The position numbers and the translations under genes were made by a program. A DNA stretch of 64,000 nt from Tetrapisispora phaffii CBS 4417 (Eukaryota; Ascomycota; Saccharomycetes; Saccharomycetales; Saccharomycetaceae), in contig NC_016521.1 in the NCBI RefSeq assembly GCF_000236905.1, positions 1,087,521-1,151,520 on the forward strand, written 5' to 3'. The first letter of the stretch is position 1. Every line of letters begins with the position of its first letter. The notes under the pieces were generated by a model. The model searched no databases, was not told the origin of the DNA, and was given only the letters and a program-made list of their open reading frames with translations. Shown piece by piece: positions 39,759 through 51,153 of this stretch.

Positions 39759-40479
39759 TGTTTCAAATGCACACCTCTCTCTCCTCTATATCGTAGAATA
39801 GGATGCAGTTTCCCAAAGAATATCGCAAGTTGTAATCTGCAAACTTATAATAATCTTTGTCTCTAGTTCTACCACGCTAAAAGTCAATTGAACTAACGCC
39901 CTAGAAAAAGTAGATATTATAAGTCTTTAACCAATATATATATTTTAAAGCATATACTTATTCAATGTAATCGAAGATCAGGAAATGTTCAATGAAAAGT
40001 TTCAGATGCGTTATGTTAAAGTTTTAACTACGGCAAAAAAGTACGGGGCTATAAAATTATGCATATATATAATGATGAGTTAATGAAATCAACTTGTTAA
40101 AGATATAGCAATATAGATATAGGTATACCTACAAGCATTAGTGCTTATTAAATACATATATACCGTTCTAACATGCTTTGAGTTACGTTTAGTCGTTTTC
40201 TGGAGCAGTGCGCTATGCTACTTCTTTGAATTTATTTCATCAATAACCTTGAATATTTATTAAACTAGCCGAAGCCTAATGGGGTCCTATAGGACCCCAT
40301 TAGGCTATTATAGTACTGCTATAGTGAGTTTATTTACATTATAACTTGTATACGATTTAATTTCCTAAAGGAATACCTTACTGTTGAAGTTTCAAATTTA
40401 AAGTCCATTGATTGTTTCTTCCAGCATTTTTCCAAACTGTCATATGTCGTAACTGCATATAGCTCAATACTGGACAAAT
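39759..40479. other. STE50 promoter side, EMI1 3' side, with a perfect palindrome
   Basis: AT-rich except for a 34-bp palindrome at 40273-40306. No gene. Confidence 0.6.
40273..40306. repeat. Perfect 34-bp palindrome
   Basis: From A at 40273 the left half reads AGCCTAATGGGGTCCTA and the right half is its exact reverse complement, with no spacer. The GGGGTCC/GGACCCC core is GC-rich in AT-rich surroundings. It lies about 515 bp upstream of the STE50 ATG and 175 bp beyond the EMI1 stop. Confidence 0.95.
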
Positions 40480-40734
40480 CTATCGTTCTTCCCATATATC
40501 ATCTGAAGAGCCTCTGTATTCCTTATTATATTCTATTTGTTCCTTGTACCATTCTTGTACTTTTACAGGGTCTTTTGAGTTCATTATGCAAAATTTAAAT
40601 TTTGCAAGTTGTTTAGAGCATGGATTGTATTCACCATATCTATAGTAGTTTCTGAATTGACCTCCTACTGAATAGCATGATGTTAACTGGTCAAATGCCT
40701 CACGGCAGCTCATTGTAGTTGGGTATTTAGACAT
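40480..40734 (-). CDS. EMI1: Emi1-type twin CX9C protein (DUF3128)
   Basis: An 84-residue protein from the ATG at 40732-40734; an upstream in-frame GTG would add five residues and is unlikely to be used. Two CX9C motifs are exact: CREAFDQLTSC and CSKQLAKFKFC. Such pairs form a helical hairpin locked by disulphides, usually imported into the mitochondrial intermembrane space by Mia40. S. cerevisiae Emi1 is a DUF3128 protein needed for early meiotic induction and mitochondrial function; it is longer (187), so this is a compact form. The Trp/Tyr-rich end (VQEWYKEQIEYNKEYRGSSD) is family-like. Location between STE50 and MXR2/GRX2 fits YDR512C. Confidence 0.82.
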   Translation of the reverse strand: MSKYPTTMSCREAFDQLTSCYSVGGQFRNYYRYGEYNPCSKQLAKFKFCIMNSKDPVKVQEWYKEQIEYNKEYRGSSDDIWEER

Positions 40735-41562
40735 ATTCCGAATGTTCACGATTCTATCTGATATTTGAATTTGCTAAATAGTTGGATCAAAATTAACACA
40801 AAACCAAGAAAACTGACCACTACTAGAAAATACACATATAAAAGCAATTTTACATTGAAAGGTATACTTAATAACTAATTCTTAAATCAGTTGTTCAAAT
40901 CTTCAACTTATTCAGATGGAGATCATTCGATTACAAGTTAGCTTAACAGTAAAAGTGAACAAGCGAAGAAGTAAAGATAGCTCACAATGAGATACATCTA
41001 CCGTTGAAGAAACAAACCTTTAAAGTATGACATGAAAAGAAAGTAAATAAAACAAATAGAATACAAGGAGCCATATCTTTAGATTATTGTGTTGATAATA
41101 AAGTATTGTGGTTTACGCATCAGCCTGTTGAACTTCAACTTAAACATAGGAGAATATGAATATATAAATATATCTTCGTATATAAGTGAATAATAGAATA
41201 GTATCAAGAAGGTAATGTAACAACATAATTTCAAGGATATATTAAAGCTAGGGGTGAATTGCTACATTGTTGTAACAATCAACACGATCAGTTGATCTTT
41301 CTATATAAATAATGAGAACTATCACATATTTTTAGTTTGTAAAATTCAAATATCTAAATGGAACCAGTAATTACTTCTGACCTGAATAAATCAATTTAAT
41401 CATAAATAGGCTTTAAAATAACGAAACATTGAAAACAATCTTTTGAAGTAGTTGCCTTAGTTGACTAAAGCAGCCCCTAAAAATCCGCAAAAGGACCAAT
41501 TCGATAAAGAATAAGAAATAAAATTGATTAATTACCATCCATTCAAGATTAATTAATACTCA
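40735..41562. other. Divergent intergenic region EMI1 / MXR2
   Basis: About 830 bp of AT-rich sequence serving both promoters. No gene or clear motif recognised. Confidence 0.55.
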
Positions 41563-42294
41563 ATGAAATATATAAATAGAGTACTAAAATCGAATATAGT
41601 CAGGTTTCTAATTATAATTCTCTTTAGTTTATTATTCTTTAATCAATACTCGACATTAATTGATATGTTTTTAGGAAAATATTTAGCCAAAACACCCCAA
41701 GTTTCACAAAATATCAGATATTTTGTTACAAAGAATCCTATAAAATTTACTTTGAATAACGAATTATTGAAAAGAAAACTTACTAATTCAAAGTTATCAA
41801 ATTTAAATTTAAGTAATTATTCTAAACAGTATTCAACAGGCAATATTAAAGGTCAACAACAACCATCAAACAAAATGAGCGCACCAGAAACCCCAGATAT
41901 CCATAAGCATTGGAATAAAGATTTATCTCCAGAAGCTTTACACATTTTAAGAGACAAAGGTACTGAAGCACCAAACACTGGTGCCTATTTGCACAACAAG
42001 AGAGATGGTATCTATACGTGTGGTAATTGTATGGCTCCAATTTACGATAGTAATACAAAATTTGATTCTGGGTGTGGTTGGCCAGCATTCTATAAAGAAA
42101 TTCCAGGCGCATTAAAGCACATAACCGACTTGAGTCACGGTATGAAGAGAGTTGAAATTACTTGTGCAAAGTGTGGGGGTCATATGGGTCACGTCTTCGA
42201 AGGTGAAGGTTTTGATAAACTATTAGGTAACCCAACAGATGAAAGACATTGCGTTAACAGTGCTTCTTTGAAATTCAAGCCAAGAGATAAATAA
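41563..42294 (+). CDS. MXR2: Mxr2, mitochondrial methionine-R-sulfoxide reductase
   Basis: A 243-residue protein with an MsrB domain in about residues 105-243. It reduces methionine-R-sulfoxide in proteins. Four zinc-type cysteines (CGNC near 157, CAKC near 206) are present, and the catalytic Cys230 lies in RHCVNSASLKF. The N-terminal extension of about 104 residues is basic, contains a hydrophobic stretch (FLIIILFSLLFF, residues about 15-26), and resembles a mitochondrial presequence with membrane segment. S. cerevisiae Mxr2 is 168 residues, so this leader is long. A second in-frame ATG (41875, MSAPETPDIHKHW) directly precedes the catalytic domain and could give a cytosolic form. Confidence 0.93.
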   Translation: MKYINRVLKSNIVRFLIIILFSLLFFNQYSTLIDMFLGKYLAKTPQVSQNIRYFVTKNPIKFTLNNELLKRKLTNSKLSNLNLSNYSKQYSTGNIKGQQQPSNKMSAPETPDIHKHWNKDLSPEALHILRDKGTEAPNTGAYLHNKRDGIYTCGNCMAPIYDSNTKFDSGCGWPAFYKEIPGALKHITDLSHGMKRVEITCAKCGGHMGHVFEGEGFDKLLGNPTDERHCVNSASLKFKPRDK

Positions 42295-43174
<880 letters not shown>

Positions 43175-44989
43175 TCTACTTCTTGGAGCTCTTTTCGAAA
43201 CGAATGGTTATTTTATTCCAATTTTATATACCGGAACAATGATGGAGAAAGTGGCCCTATTTAAAGTATTATTGACATTATGTATTACAGTCGAGAGTAA
43301 GTATGTTTAATTAGTATCATAGATATACAAATCAAGGCCCGTCAGCATTATTGATGGAGATTTTCAAATCTTCCTTTTTTACTCCACAGTGCATCAATAG
43401 TCTTCTGAAAACTAGATTTTTAGGTAGTACGTAGAATACAGTATAGTTACAGGTATTTTAACAACATACATTTTTACTATTTACGTTTGTATGACATACC
43501 GGCATTTTCTCACATTGTTCAAAGTGTCATTTAATGTTTCTCTCTCTTTTTTAAGTTTCGATATATAGTGACTATAACACAGAGAAGCCCAACTAAACTT
43601 TAAACTTTAATCAATTGATCATCGAATCTATATCATTATCTGGTTCAGTGTTTCCAAACGGTCAATCAAAACTATGATTTCACAGCTATCGGAACAACGT
43701 CACAACGTTCCTGACGCTACACAAGCAAGAAAATAAAAATATCATGGAATTTAAACGCCCTTTATTCAAGACACGGGGCGTACATACCATGTGTTGCGAT
43801 GGCATTCATTCATTTAGATAAATGACATATTTACACTTACTAGTTAGAGTCTCTTGTAGGCTTTTTGCCAAAGAGACATATCTGAACCAACAAGAAAATT
43901 ACACTGTACTCAATTCAAATCGTATTGCTCATAAAGTTCCCATCTATCTTCTTAGACACCATAGTCATTAGGTCAAAGAGATGACGAGGCAGTTACTGCT
44001 CCCGATACCATCACTTATACCATCTACCATTCAGCACAAAAACACTACATCACCTGGGCAGTCCGCGGACTCATTCTCTTTGTTGTCCAAGCACATGAAT
44101 GAGTATACATGTAAATAATGCAACATTTTATCTTACCTATACTGCAAACCTTGCAACGAACCTCTTAGCATATCTGTAATTGGTAACTTATATCAAAATC
44201 CACGTCAGTCAATCTGATAAGCTTCATCTCATCTCCAAACCTCATCTCATCGCCAAAAAAGCTACTTGCAGGTCATCGCGTTTTTTGGAAAATTTTCACA
44301 AAGGCGCGAGGAGCTGAGATGAGATGGGTTTCAATGGTAAATGAACAAACCAAAAAAGCCATCCATACCAAGAAGAGGTCGAAGAACGGTGTGATTGAAA
44401 AGTTTTATTTCACTGAAATCTTTCGTTCCGTATGCTGGATGGGGGGCCGATGGGTGCCGATGAGCGGTTGACTAGGCAGAGCAGATAGACTGGCCATCTG
44501 AGCGCTAGGCAGAAACGTCTGTTCATTGCAGACTGGAGCTAGACAGAGGCTGGCTAGTTGGACAGGTGTCTTGCACTAAATATCTACTGTTGAGGTTATC
44601 TTCTCTTAATAGATGAGTTTTAAGTATGATTTATGTTCTAAAAGTAGGTAGGTTTATGGAACGAAATAACTTCAGCTGATTCCTAGTAGTGGTTGAGATA
44701 GTATTTGTTTCAATCATATGGTAAGTTTTTTTCGATCTCTTTAACACACACACTCTCTCATCCCTGTGCTTTCAAAATTTTTTTGCATTGATCGATGATT
44801 TGTTTCTCGTTTCTTACTTCATTCTTGGACGTGCTCTCGATTGCATATATAGCAGTTTATATAAATTCTCTTTTAAATTTATTATCATATGATTATTTAA
44901 ATAGCTCCCCCATATCATAGCAAGAAGAGTTCAAAAGTTCCTGAAAGAGACTACAAGCAGAAATAATACTTACAAAGGAAAGAAAAAAA
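43175..44989. other. 1.8-kb intergenic region before SRO9 with PAC/RRPE and GC island
   Basis: No protein gene recognised. Bases 43175-44160 are AT-rich. Bases 44220-44340 hold a cluster of PAC-type and RRPE-type motifs. Bases about 44430-44560 are GC-rich with repeated CTAGGCAGA (44472, 44505). The distal motif cluster suggests either a long SRO9 leader or an unannotated RNA gene between 44340 and 44990. Confidence 0.5.
44224..44325. promoter_or_regulatory. PAC/RRPE cluster
   Basis: CTCATC occurs at 44226, 44241 and 44246 (the last as CTCATCGCC, a PAC box in reverse); GAAAATTTTCAC at 44288-44299 is an RRPE; GAGATGAGATGGG follows at 44315-44327. The combination is typical of ribosome-biogenesis promoters. 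It is about 650-760 bp from the SRO9 ATG. Confidence 0.5.
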
Positions 44990-46054
44990 ATGTCCACCGA
45001 TATTGCTGTTGCTAAGCCTGTTGAAGAAGTTAAGAAACCTGAACCAGTCTTAACTCCTGCTCCTGTTCCTAAGAGCTCTCCATGGAATGTTGTTTCAAAC
45101 AGCATCCCAGTTACTACCATTGACATCAGTTCTTTAAATAAAGATAATGCTAAAAACACTTCAATGCCAACAATAAAAACAAGCAGTAATACTAAATGGA
45201 CCCCAATTAAAGCTTCCATCGTAGTTGCCGGCTCAAAGAAGAGTTCCGGTAATAATGGTAATAACAACGTTGTCAGAAGAAATGGTAAGAACGGTAAAAG
45301 TAACAATGGTAACAGAAACAAAACCAAGAAGCCAGTTAAACCAACTAGTCAACAAAATGAGAATAAGAAAAATGATTTCAATGAAAACAACAGTAAATTT
45401 AATGAAAACCAAGACCAGAATGATGGAAAACAAGACATGGGCAATGGTTTCCCAAAGAAGAGACCATTCAACGGTCAAAGACAATCACGCACTGGCTTCC
45501 GTCCACAAAACAAACAAATGCATCAATCTGAATACTCTCTTCAACCAATAATCATGGCTGTCAACAATGTTGCTAGACAAATCGAATACTATTTCAGTGA
45601 AGAAAACTTAGCCAAAGATACTTTCCTAAAGGAAAAATTATCAAAGGATGGTTACGCTCCATTATCAGTAATTGCTAAATTTTATAGAATTGTTAATTTA
45701 TCATTTAATGGTGATGCGAATATTATCATGGCTGCTTTGAGAGAAATCACATTTAATCAAAATGCTGCCGTCGAAATTGCTTTTGGTGAACTGCAGTCAT
45801 CCGCTTTTGGTGAACAAAATGTTACTGAACAAAGTCCTGAATTAAATGCCAGCATCTTAGATAATTACTTCGTCCGTTCTAAGAATTGGGAAGCTTCTGC
45901 TCCATCCGAATCTACTACTGTTGTTTCCATTCAAAAAACATTTGTCGGTAATGATTTAGACCAATTTATGATCCAATTTAACCCAGAACCAGTTCCAGTC
46001 AAAAATGAAGATGAAACTCCAGCTGAAGTCACTGAACCTGTGGAATCTAATTGA
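44990..46054 (+). CDS. SRO9/SLF1: Sro9/Slf1, La-motif RNA-binding protein
   Basis: A 354-residue protein. Sro9 and Slf1 bind mRNA and translating ribosomes; Slf1 is linked to copper and oxidative-stress tolerance. The N-terminal half is low complexity: a Pro/Val-rich start (VTTIDIS, SPWNVV) and then Asn/Lys/Gly/Gln-rich sequence. The La motif lies at about residues 188-268 (VARQIEYYFSEENLAKDTFL, DGYAPLSVIAKFYRIVNLS, IIMAALREI). After it, FVRSKNWEASAPSES and an acidic Pro/Glu tail. No RRM follows the La motif, as in the family. S. cerevisiae Sro9 is 434 and Slf1 447 residues, so this is shorter. The gene precedes ATG22 as on chromosome III. Confidence 0.93.
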   Translation: MSTDIAVAKPVEEVKKPEPVLTPAPVPKSSPWNVVSNSIPVTTIDISSLNKDNAKNTSMPTIKTSSNTKWTPIKASIVVAGSKKSSGNNGNNNVVRRNGKNGKSNNGNRNKTKKPVKPTSQQNENKKNDFNENNSKFNENQDQNDGKQDMGNGFPKKRPFNGQRQSRTGFRPQNKQMHQSEYSLQPIIMAVNNVARQIEYYFSEENLAKDTFLKEKLSKDGYAPLSVIAKFYRIVNLSFNGDANIIMAALREITFNQNAAVEIAFGELQSSAFGEQNVTEQSPELNASILDNYFVRSKNWEASAPSESTTVVSIQKTFVGNDLDQFMIQFNPEPVPVKNEDETPAEVTEPVESN

Positions 46055-46150
46055 TTTAGTTAATCTTTTCAAGTTTTTGTTATACTCACTCACTCACTAA
46101 ATCTTAATTCTACTCCATTTTGATATCAATTTTATGGTAATGATTATCAC

Positions 46151-46181
<31 letters not shown>

Positions 46182-46182
46182 T
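46151..46182. repeat. (TTA)n trinucleotide repeat
   Basis: About ten TTA/ATT units directly before an assembly gap, downstream of SRO9. Confidence 0.95.
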
Positions 46183-46193
46183 AAAAATATTAT

Positions 46194-46215
46194 NNNNNNN
46201 NNNNNNNNNNNNNNN
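46194..46215. other. Assembly gap (22 N)
   Basis: A run of 22 undetermined bases after the (TTA)n tract; the true repeat length may be larger. Confidence 0.98.
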
Positions 46216-46976
46216 CATTTACTACATCGTTTTCTTAAACATTGTTTTAAAGAAAAATTTACAATGAATCGTATTCTGTTATTCCAAAATAAGTACGTTT
46301 TCAATTTCAATTATGTATATTAATTACATCACCCTAATTTCTGTTGCATATGGTTTAATATTAACATATCTTTGCACTCTTCATCTACAAATTAGATGGA
46401 AGAAACTTTTTTTTTTTTTAAAAAAAATCCTTTTGACACACATCCTTATCCACTCCTCCATTAATTACTAAATATATTTAACATTTGAGAAGGTCAACTA
46501 CCTTTGGATTTTGATAAGGCCATTGTGTCTAGATTATAAAATAATACCAAGATTTAGTTACATTCATTCATACATAAATATCTGTTATATTATTTAAAAT
46601 AATAACTCTCACGCTAACTTTAATTGCATAATCACTCTTCCCATATAGTACCATTGAGGAGACGTATGGTAGGCATACTCACCGGCTTACTATCCTAAAC
46701 ATTTATGCTTTTTATTTTGACCTTCTCTTGCATCAGATGTTATATATTTATTGAGATGAGTTGTCGCTTAAAGGGTAAAAAAGTATAAAGAATATAAAAA
46801 TAAGGATTTAAGAGAAAGAGCAACATAAAAAGTATAATGTATATGAACAAAATGATACAACGATTTATCGAATATACAACAACATATAATAATATTATAG
46901 TTTTGGAGATATTAGAATATAAAATTATAAATCAGTACTAAATAAACTTAGTTGATTATAACTTCGAGCTTTTGGT

Positions 46977-48575
46977 ATGAGCAGCAATTATGGATCAATA
47001 GAGCAAACTAATGTCGAAGATGATCAGAATATTACAAATAACGATGAATTTGCAATAGAAAATTTAAAAGGTAGTAAAAATAATATAATAGGTTGGTATT
47101 TCTATTCTTTTTCTAGTGAACCATTTGTCGTGTCAGCTGTTGCTACCTATATTCCTATATTATTAGAAGAATTTGCAAGAAAGAATGGTGTGAGTCTTGA
47201 TGACCATACCTTAAAATGCACATCCGCTATGGATAAGTGTGTTCTAGGTCTGTTTGATAATAGATTGTATATTGATACTTCCAGTTTTGCTCTTTTTACT
47301 TTTTCAATAAGTGTCTTTTTTCAAACCCTTGTTGTCATTTCAGTATCAGGAATTGTAGATGTATGGAAATCAGTACAATTCAGGAGAAATATAATACTAT
47401 TATTTGGTAGTCTGGGTGCTCTTAGCACAATATTGATTTCACAATTAGGAAATCAACAATTTTATTTACTTGCTGCACTTGCTGTCATATCGAATTCCTG
47501 CTATGGTGTAGTGAATGTTGTGGGAAATTCACTTTTGCCTATTTTTGTATCAGAGTCGTTAAAATATGACTCAAATATCAAGACTGATATTGATACACAA
47601 GTCACAGTAGTTAGTGGGTATGGTGCCAGTATTGGTTATTCAGCTGCTTTACTTGTACAAACCGCTTCTCTTTACATTGTAGGGAGCAAGAAAAGAAGAG
47701 GCGATTTACAGTCGGCAACCTTTTTCGTTGGTATATGGTGGCTATTATTTCAACTACCAATGTATTGGTTAATCAATGACCAAAAAGTAGCTCCTCAACA
47801 AGATACCCAACCTAACGACAATATGAGAAAACGTCATTCTTCTACATTCAAATTGTCATATATCAAGTATGGCTGGATTTCTCTTTTTAAGGCCTTACAA
47901 AATGCTCGACTATTAAAAGATGTTGTTATATTTTTGATTGGTTGGTTTATACTGAGTGATTCAGTTACAACTATTAATTCTACTGCCATATTATTTGCAA
48001 AATCTGAGCTAAAAATGGGGACTGTAGGTTTGATAATTCTAAGCATTCTAACGATGGTGAACGCCATTTTTGGTGCTTCTTTGATACCCCAATATATAGC
48101 AAAAACGTTCCATAAACCTCCACAAACAATACTGATATATTTAATATGTTGGGCTTCTGTTATCCCAGCATATGGTATTTTGGGATTCTTTTTTAATAGT
48201 ATTGGCTTGAAGCACCCATTTGAGATGTACATAATGTCGGTTTGGTATGGTATTTCATTAGGTGGGTTATCCGCGGTGTCACGTTCCACTTTTAGTTTGA
48301 TCATTCCAAAAGGTAAAGAGTCTACGTTTTTCAGTTTATTTAGTGTCACTGATAAAGGCTCATCCATTCTTGGTCCATTTTTAATAGGCCTGCTTACGGA
48401 TAAAACACACCAAATAAGATATGGATTTTTCTTATTATTTATATTTTTAATGCTGTCGTTACCTATATTTAGTTGCTTAAATGTCACACGTGGAAAAAAA
48501 GAAGCAGTGGCACTCTCTTACATTGAATCTGAAGTTGAAAATGGAGAGACTAACGAAAGCACAAGAGTAAATTAA
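46977..48575 (+). CDS. ATG22: Atg22, vacuolar amino-acid efflux protein
   Basis: A 532-residue membrane protein, against 528 in S. cerevisiae. Atg22 exports leucine and other amino acids from the vacuole after autophagic breakdown. The N-terminal 38 residues are hydrophilic and acidic. The family start GWYFYSFSSEPFVVSAVATYIPILLE is at about 40-65, followed by about 11-12 hydrophobic spans of an MFS-type fold, including SGIVDVWKSVQFRRNI, GWFILSDSVTTINSTAILFAK and MSVWYGISLGGLSAVSRSTF. The C-terminus is acidic. Position next to SRO9 and glucokinase matches YCL038C. GID7 (YCL039W), expected between ATG22 and GLK1, is absent. Confidence 0.95.
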   Translation: MSSNYGSIEQTNVEDDQNITNNDEFAIENLKGSKNNIIGWYFYSFSSEPFVVSAVATYIPILLEEFARKNGVSLDDHTLKCTSAMDKCVLGLFDNRLYIDTSSFALFTFSISVFFQTLVVISVSGIVDVWKSVQFRRNIILLFGSLGALSTILISQLGNQQFYLLAALAVISNSCYGVVNVVGNSLLPIFVSESLKYDSNIKTDIDTQVTVVSGYGASIGYSAALLVQTASLYIVGSKKRRGDLQSATFFVGIWWLLFQLPMYWLINDQKVAPQQDTQPNDNMRKRHSSTFKLSYIKYGWISLFKALQNARLLKDVVIFLIGWFILSDSVTTINSTAILFAKSELKMGTVGLIILSILTMVNAIFGASLIPQYIAKTFHKPPQTILIYLICWASVIPAYGILGFFFNSIGLKHPFEMYIMSVWYGISLGGLSAVSRSTFSLIIPKGKESTFFSLFSVTDKGSSILGPFLIGLLTDKTHQIRYGFFLLFIFLMLSLPIFSCLNVTRGKKEAVALSYIESEVENGETNESTRVN

Positions 48576-48900
48576 TATATTAAACATTTCGAGACAAATT
48601 TTTATCACATTAATCACACATAAAATATAATTAATAAAGTCTAATAATAATAATGCACACTAACATAAATATAAGTATTGGACATAGTTATAGGATATAG
48701 AAAACATACACTAATATAGGTGATTGAGAATTTTTGTAAACTAACTCATATTAATTGCGGGAAGTTTGATATACATACATATATAGAAGTATTATTAGAG
48801 TTAACGTATCAAAATATCTTTATTAAGTTTCATAAAATGTTCATTATTTATCATACGAGTCATTAGACAACAAACTATATTTGAATTATAAACTTGTTAA
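48576..48900. other. Convergent intergenic ATG22 / glucokinase
   Basis: AT-rich 3' space between converging genes. No feature recognised. Confidence 0.7.
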
Positions 48901-50403
48901 TTAAGCGACTAAAGCGCATAAAGCGGCACCCACACCAGAACCATCCTTAGCAATCTTTAAATGAACCTTACGTTCACCTTCAGAACCAATTGGAGATAAT
49001 GCCAAGGCGTGTCTGATCATAGATCTAAAACCTGGGTAGAATTCAATAACAGAACCATCACAACCGACTTCAACTTCACCATGATATCTTTTGTGTAGAG
49101 ATTTAGTCTTTTTAATGATCGAGGCAATTGGGACAGCAGACAGGTATGCGGATCTTCTAGAGATAGCACGGACGATTTTTCTGATTTCTACTCTCTCTAA
49201 AGAGGTAGTTGGTAGTCTCAAACTTTGCAATAGAGATAATTCAGTTTCGCGTAAGTCGTTGGAGTCATCGATTTCGATATGGGACAAGACTTCAGAGCCC
49301 AATTCAAATGGAGTTCTTAATCTGTGAGGTAATTCATTGTAGCTCTTGTAATGGTTGAATAATAGCCCACGACAGTGTAAGTCGACCAAGATGTTTCTCA
49401 AAATTTCACCCATGTACATACCGGAAACTCTCTTTTCAAATAAGTGGAAACCTGGGTTGGTAGAGTATTTTTGATCGACATCAATATCGTACTTGGTAGT
49501 TGGCAAGACCTTCATATCATTGTCGAAGGAACCCCATTCAGTGTTGATGATCATGTGCGTCTTACCTTCAGCGATCAACTTTTCTCTGATATCTGGTGAC
49601 AATTTGGAGATGTTATTAATTTCCTCCATGTAACAACCGTTAGTACCTGTACCGAAGATACAGCCAATCACTGGTTCTGAAATTTCACCAGAACATAAAG
49701 AGCTACCACTCTCTGAGACGTAACTATGAGATAACAGAGTACCCACTGTGTCATTGGTCAAAGCGACGACCTTAACGAATGGAAGACCTTCAGCATCCAA
49801 TTCATCTTGATACAATTGGACGACATCTTTACCGACGGTGTCAGCAATCTTGAAACCTTTAGTCCATCTAATAAGAGTACCGGAGTTCAAAGAAGTTTGG
49901 TTGACTGGGTAAGAGAAAGTGAAACCCATTTTCATAACTGGAGCGGAAGCACCTTTTTCCATAGCATCTGGATGATGTTTCTTGATGAACGCTAAAGTTC
50001 TTCTGGCCATGTAAGAGAACAAATCCTTTGAAGAGACATTTTCATCTTCTAATAGTTCATCTGGGATTTTTGACTTCAATTGTTCCAATTTGAAAGTGTG
50101 GTCACCAAATAGAGAAACAGAACAGATTCTGAAATTAGTACCACCCAAATCAGCAGCAAGCAAGACACCTCTTTCTGAACCATTTGGTAATCCTGTTACA
50201 AATGATGGAATCATTGGTAAACCTCTGTCTGTTGCCTCTGAGACGTCAGCAGGTAAAGGCTGCAAACCTTTCTCCATTTGGTCAATGAAGTGTTCGGTCA
50301 TTTGGGCCAATTTGTCGGAGTCGACTACAAATTGTTCGCAAATTTCGTCGACTTCCTTTGACAGTTTTTCTTCGCAAGCTTTGTGTAATTCGTTAAAGGA
50401 CAT
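48901..50403 (-). CDS. GLK1/EMI2: Glucokinase Glk1/Emi2 type
   Basis: A 500-residue enzyme (S. cerevisiae Glk1 and Emi2 are 500). It phosphorylates glucose with ATP in the cytosol at the head of glycolysis. Motifs are LLAADLGGTNFRICSVSL near residue 82 (phosphate-binding), FTFSYPVNQTSLNSGTLIRWTKGF near 162 (sugar-binding), LTNDTVGTLLS with the catalytic Asp near 217, and IFGTGTNGCYMEEI near 253. The frame begins at the first ATG. The ohnologs GLK1 (beside ATG22) and EMI2 (near EUG1) both fit this position. Two STRE elements lie about 290 bp upstream. Codon bias is strong, as expected for an abundant enzyme. Confidence 0.97.
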   Translation of the reverse strand: MSFNELHKACEEKLSKEVDEICEQFVVDSDKLAQMTEHFIDQMEKGLQPLPADVSEATDRGLPMIPSFVTGLPNGSERGVLLAADLGGTNFRICSVSLFGDHTFKLEQLKSKIPDELLEDENVSSKDLFSYMARRTLAFIKKHHPDAMEKGASAPVMKMGFTFSYPVNQTSLNSGTLIRWTKGFKIADTVGKDVVQLYQDELDAEGLPFVKVVALTNDTVGTLLSHSYVSESGSSLCSGEISEPVIGCIFGTGTNGCYMEEINNISKLSPDIREKLIAEGKTHMIINTEWGSFDNDMKVLPTTKYDIDVDQKYSTNPGFHLFEKRVSGMYMGEILRNILVDLHCRGLLFNHYKSYNELPHRLRTPFELGSEVLSHIEIDDSNDLRETELSLLQSLRLPTTSLERVEIRKIVRAISRRSAYLSAVPIASIIKKTKSLHKRYHGEVEVGCDGSVIEFYPGFRSMIRHALALSPIGSEGERKVHLKIAKDGSGVGAALCALVA

Positions 50404-50692
50404 TTATATAGTGATATTAGTTTACTGATTTCAGTTTATTGATGTCGAACAAGAAACATGCAATAAATAAAGAGGTGTGTATTTTTTGCGAAAAGAGAAT
50501 AGACAGATTTTACAATGCTTTATATATGTAAGAAGTGGGAAAATTAACATGCTTATTTTCATGTGAACTATTCAATCAAATATGGAAGCAGCTAGTAAAA
50601 CCGTTATAGTGAAAATGAGTTTATTAAAATTATCTTACCATTTTATTTTTAACCCTAGACATGTCAACGCATGGAAACAAGCAATTACTAAA

Positions 50693-50705
50693 AGGGGGAG
50701 AGGGG
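50693..50705 (+). promoter_or_regulatory. Paired STREs upstream of glucokinase
   Basis: AAAGGGGGAGAGGGG contains AGGGG twice (50693-50697, 50701-50705), about 290 bp from the minus-strand ATG. GLK1 in S. cerevisiae is induced by Msn2/4 through such elements. Confidence 0.5.
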
Positions 50706-51153
50706 TTGGCTGTTGGTTGCAATGAAACGAGAGAAGTATAAACTTGTATAGGTAGCATTACGATAAAAGTGTCTTCGAACTTTAATTGTCGGGCCTCTGT
50801 CTATATAATCTGTTACATGAATATAGTATATTCATATTCAAGTAAAAAAGATGAAATACGATGGCAGTTACGAAGATATTAACTATGCAAAAGTCCTAAG
50901 CGTCGACACTGCTTGTTAGTTAGTTGCTTGCGAGTTAACAACTATACAGCTCTTTTCGAAACGTTAAGCATATTTACGAATACAGTGATGGTCAGTTTCT
51001 GCATGTAATATCTTATTTAGCGGGGGGGACGAGAAGTAAATTTTAGGGAGGTTGAACGATTTCGGCGAAAGAGGAAAGAGCATAACCATTTTAGGCTCTA
51101 TCGCTACTTTCTTTTCTTTTTATTCTGTTTATCGCCTATTCCGGCGACTCGTG

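Larger units (their letters stand above)
46055..46976. other. Intergenic SRO9-ATG22 with microsatellite and gap
   Basis: Contains a (TTA)n tract (46151-46182), a 22-N gap (46194-46215), an A/T homopolymer stretch near 46410, and AT-rich ATG22 promoter sequence. No gene. Confidence 0.65.
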
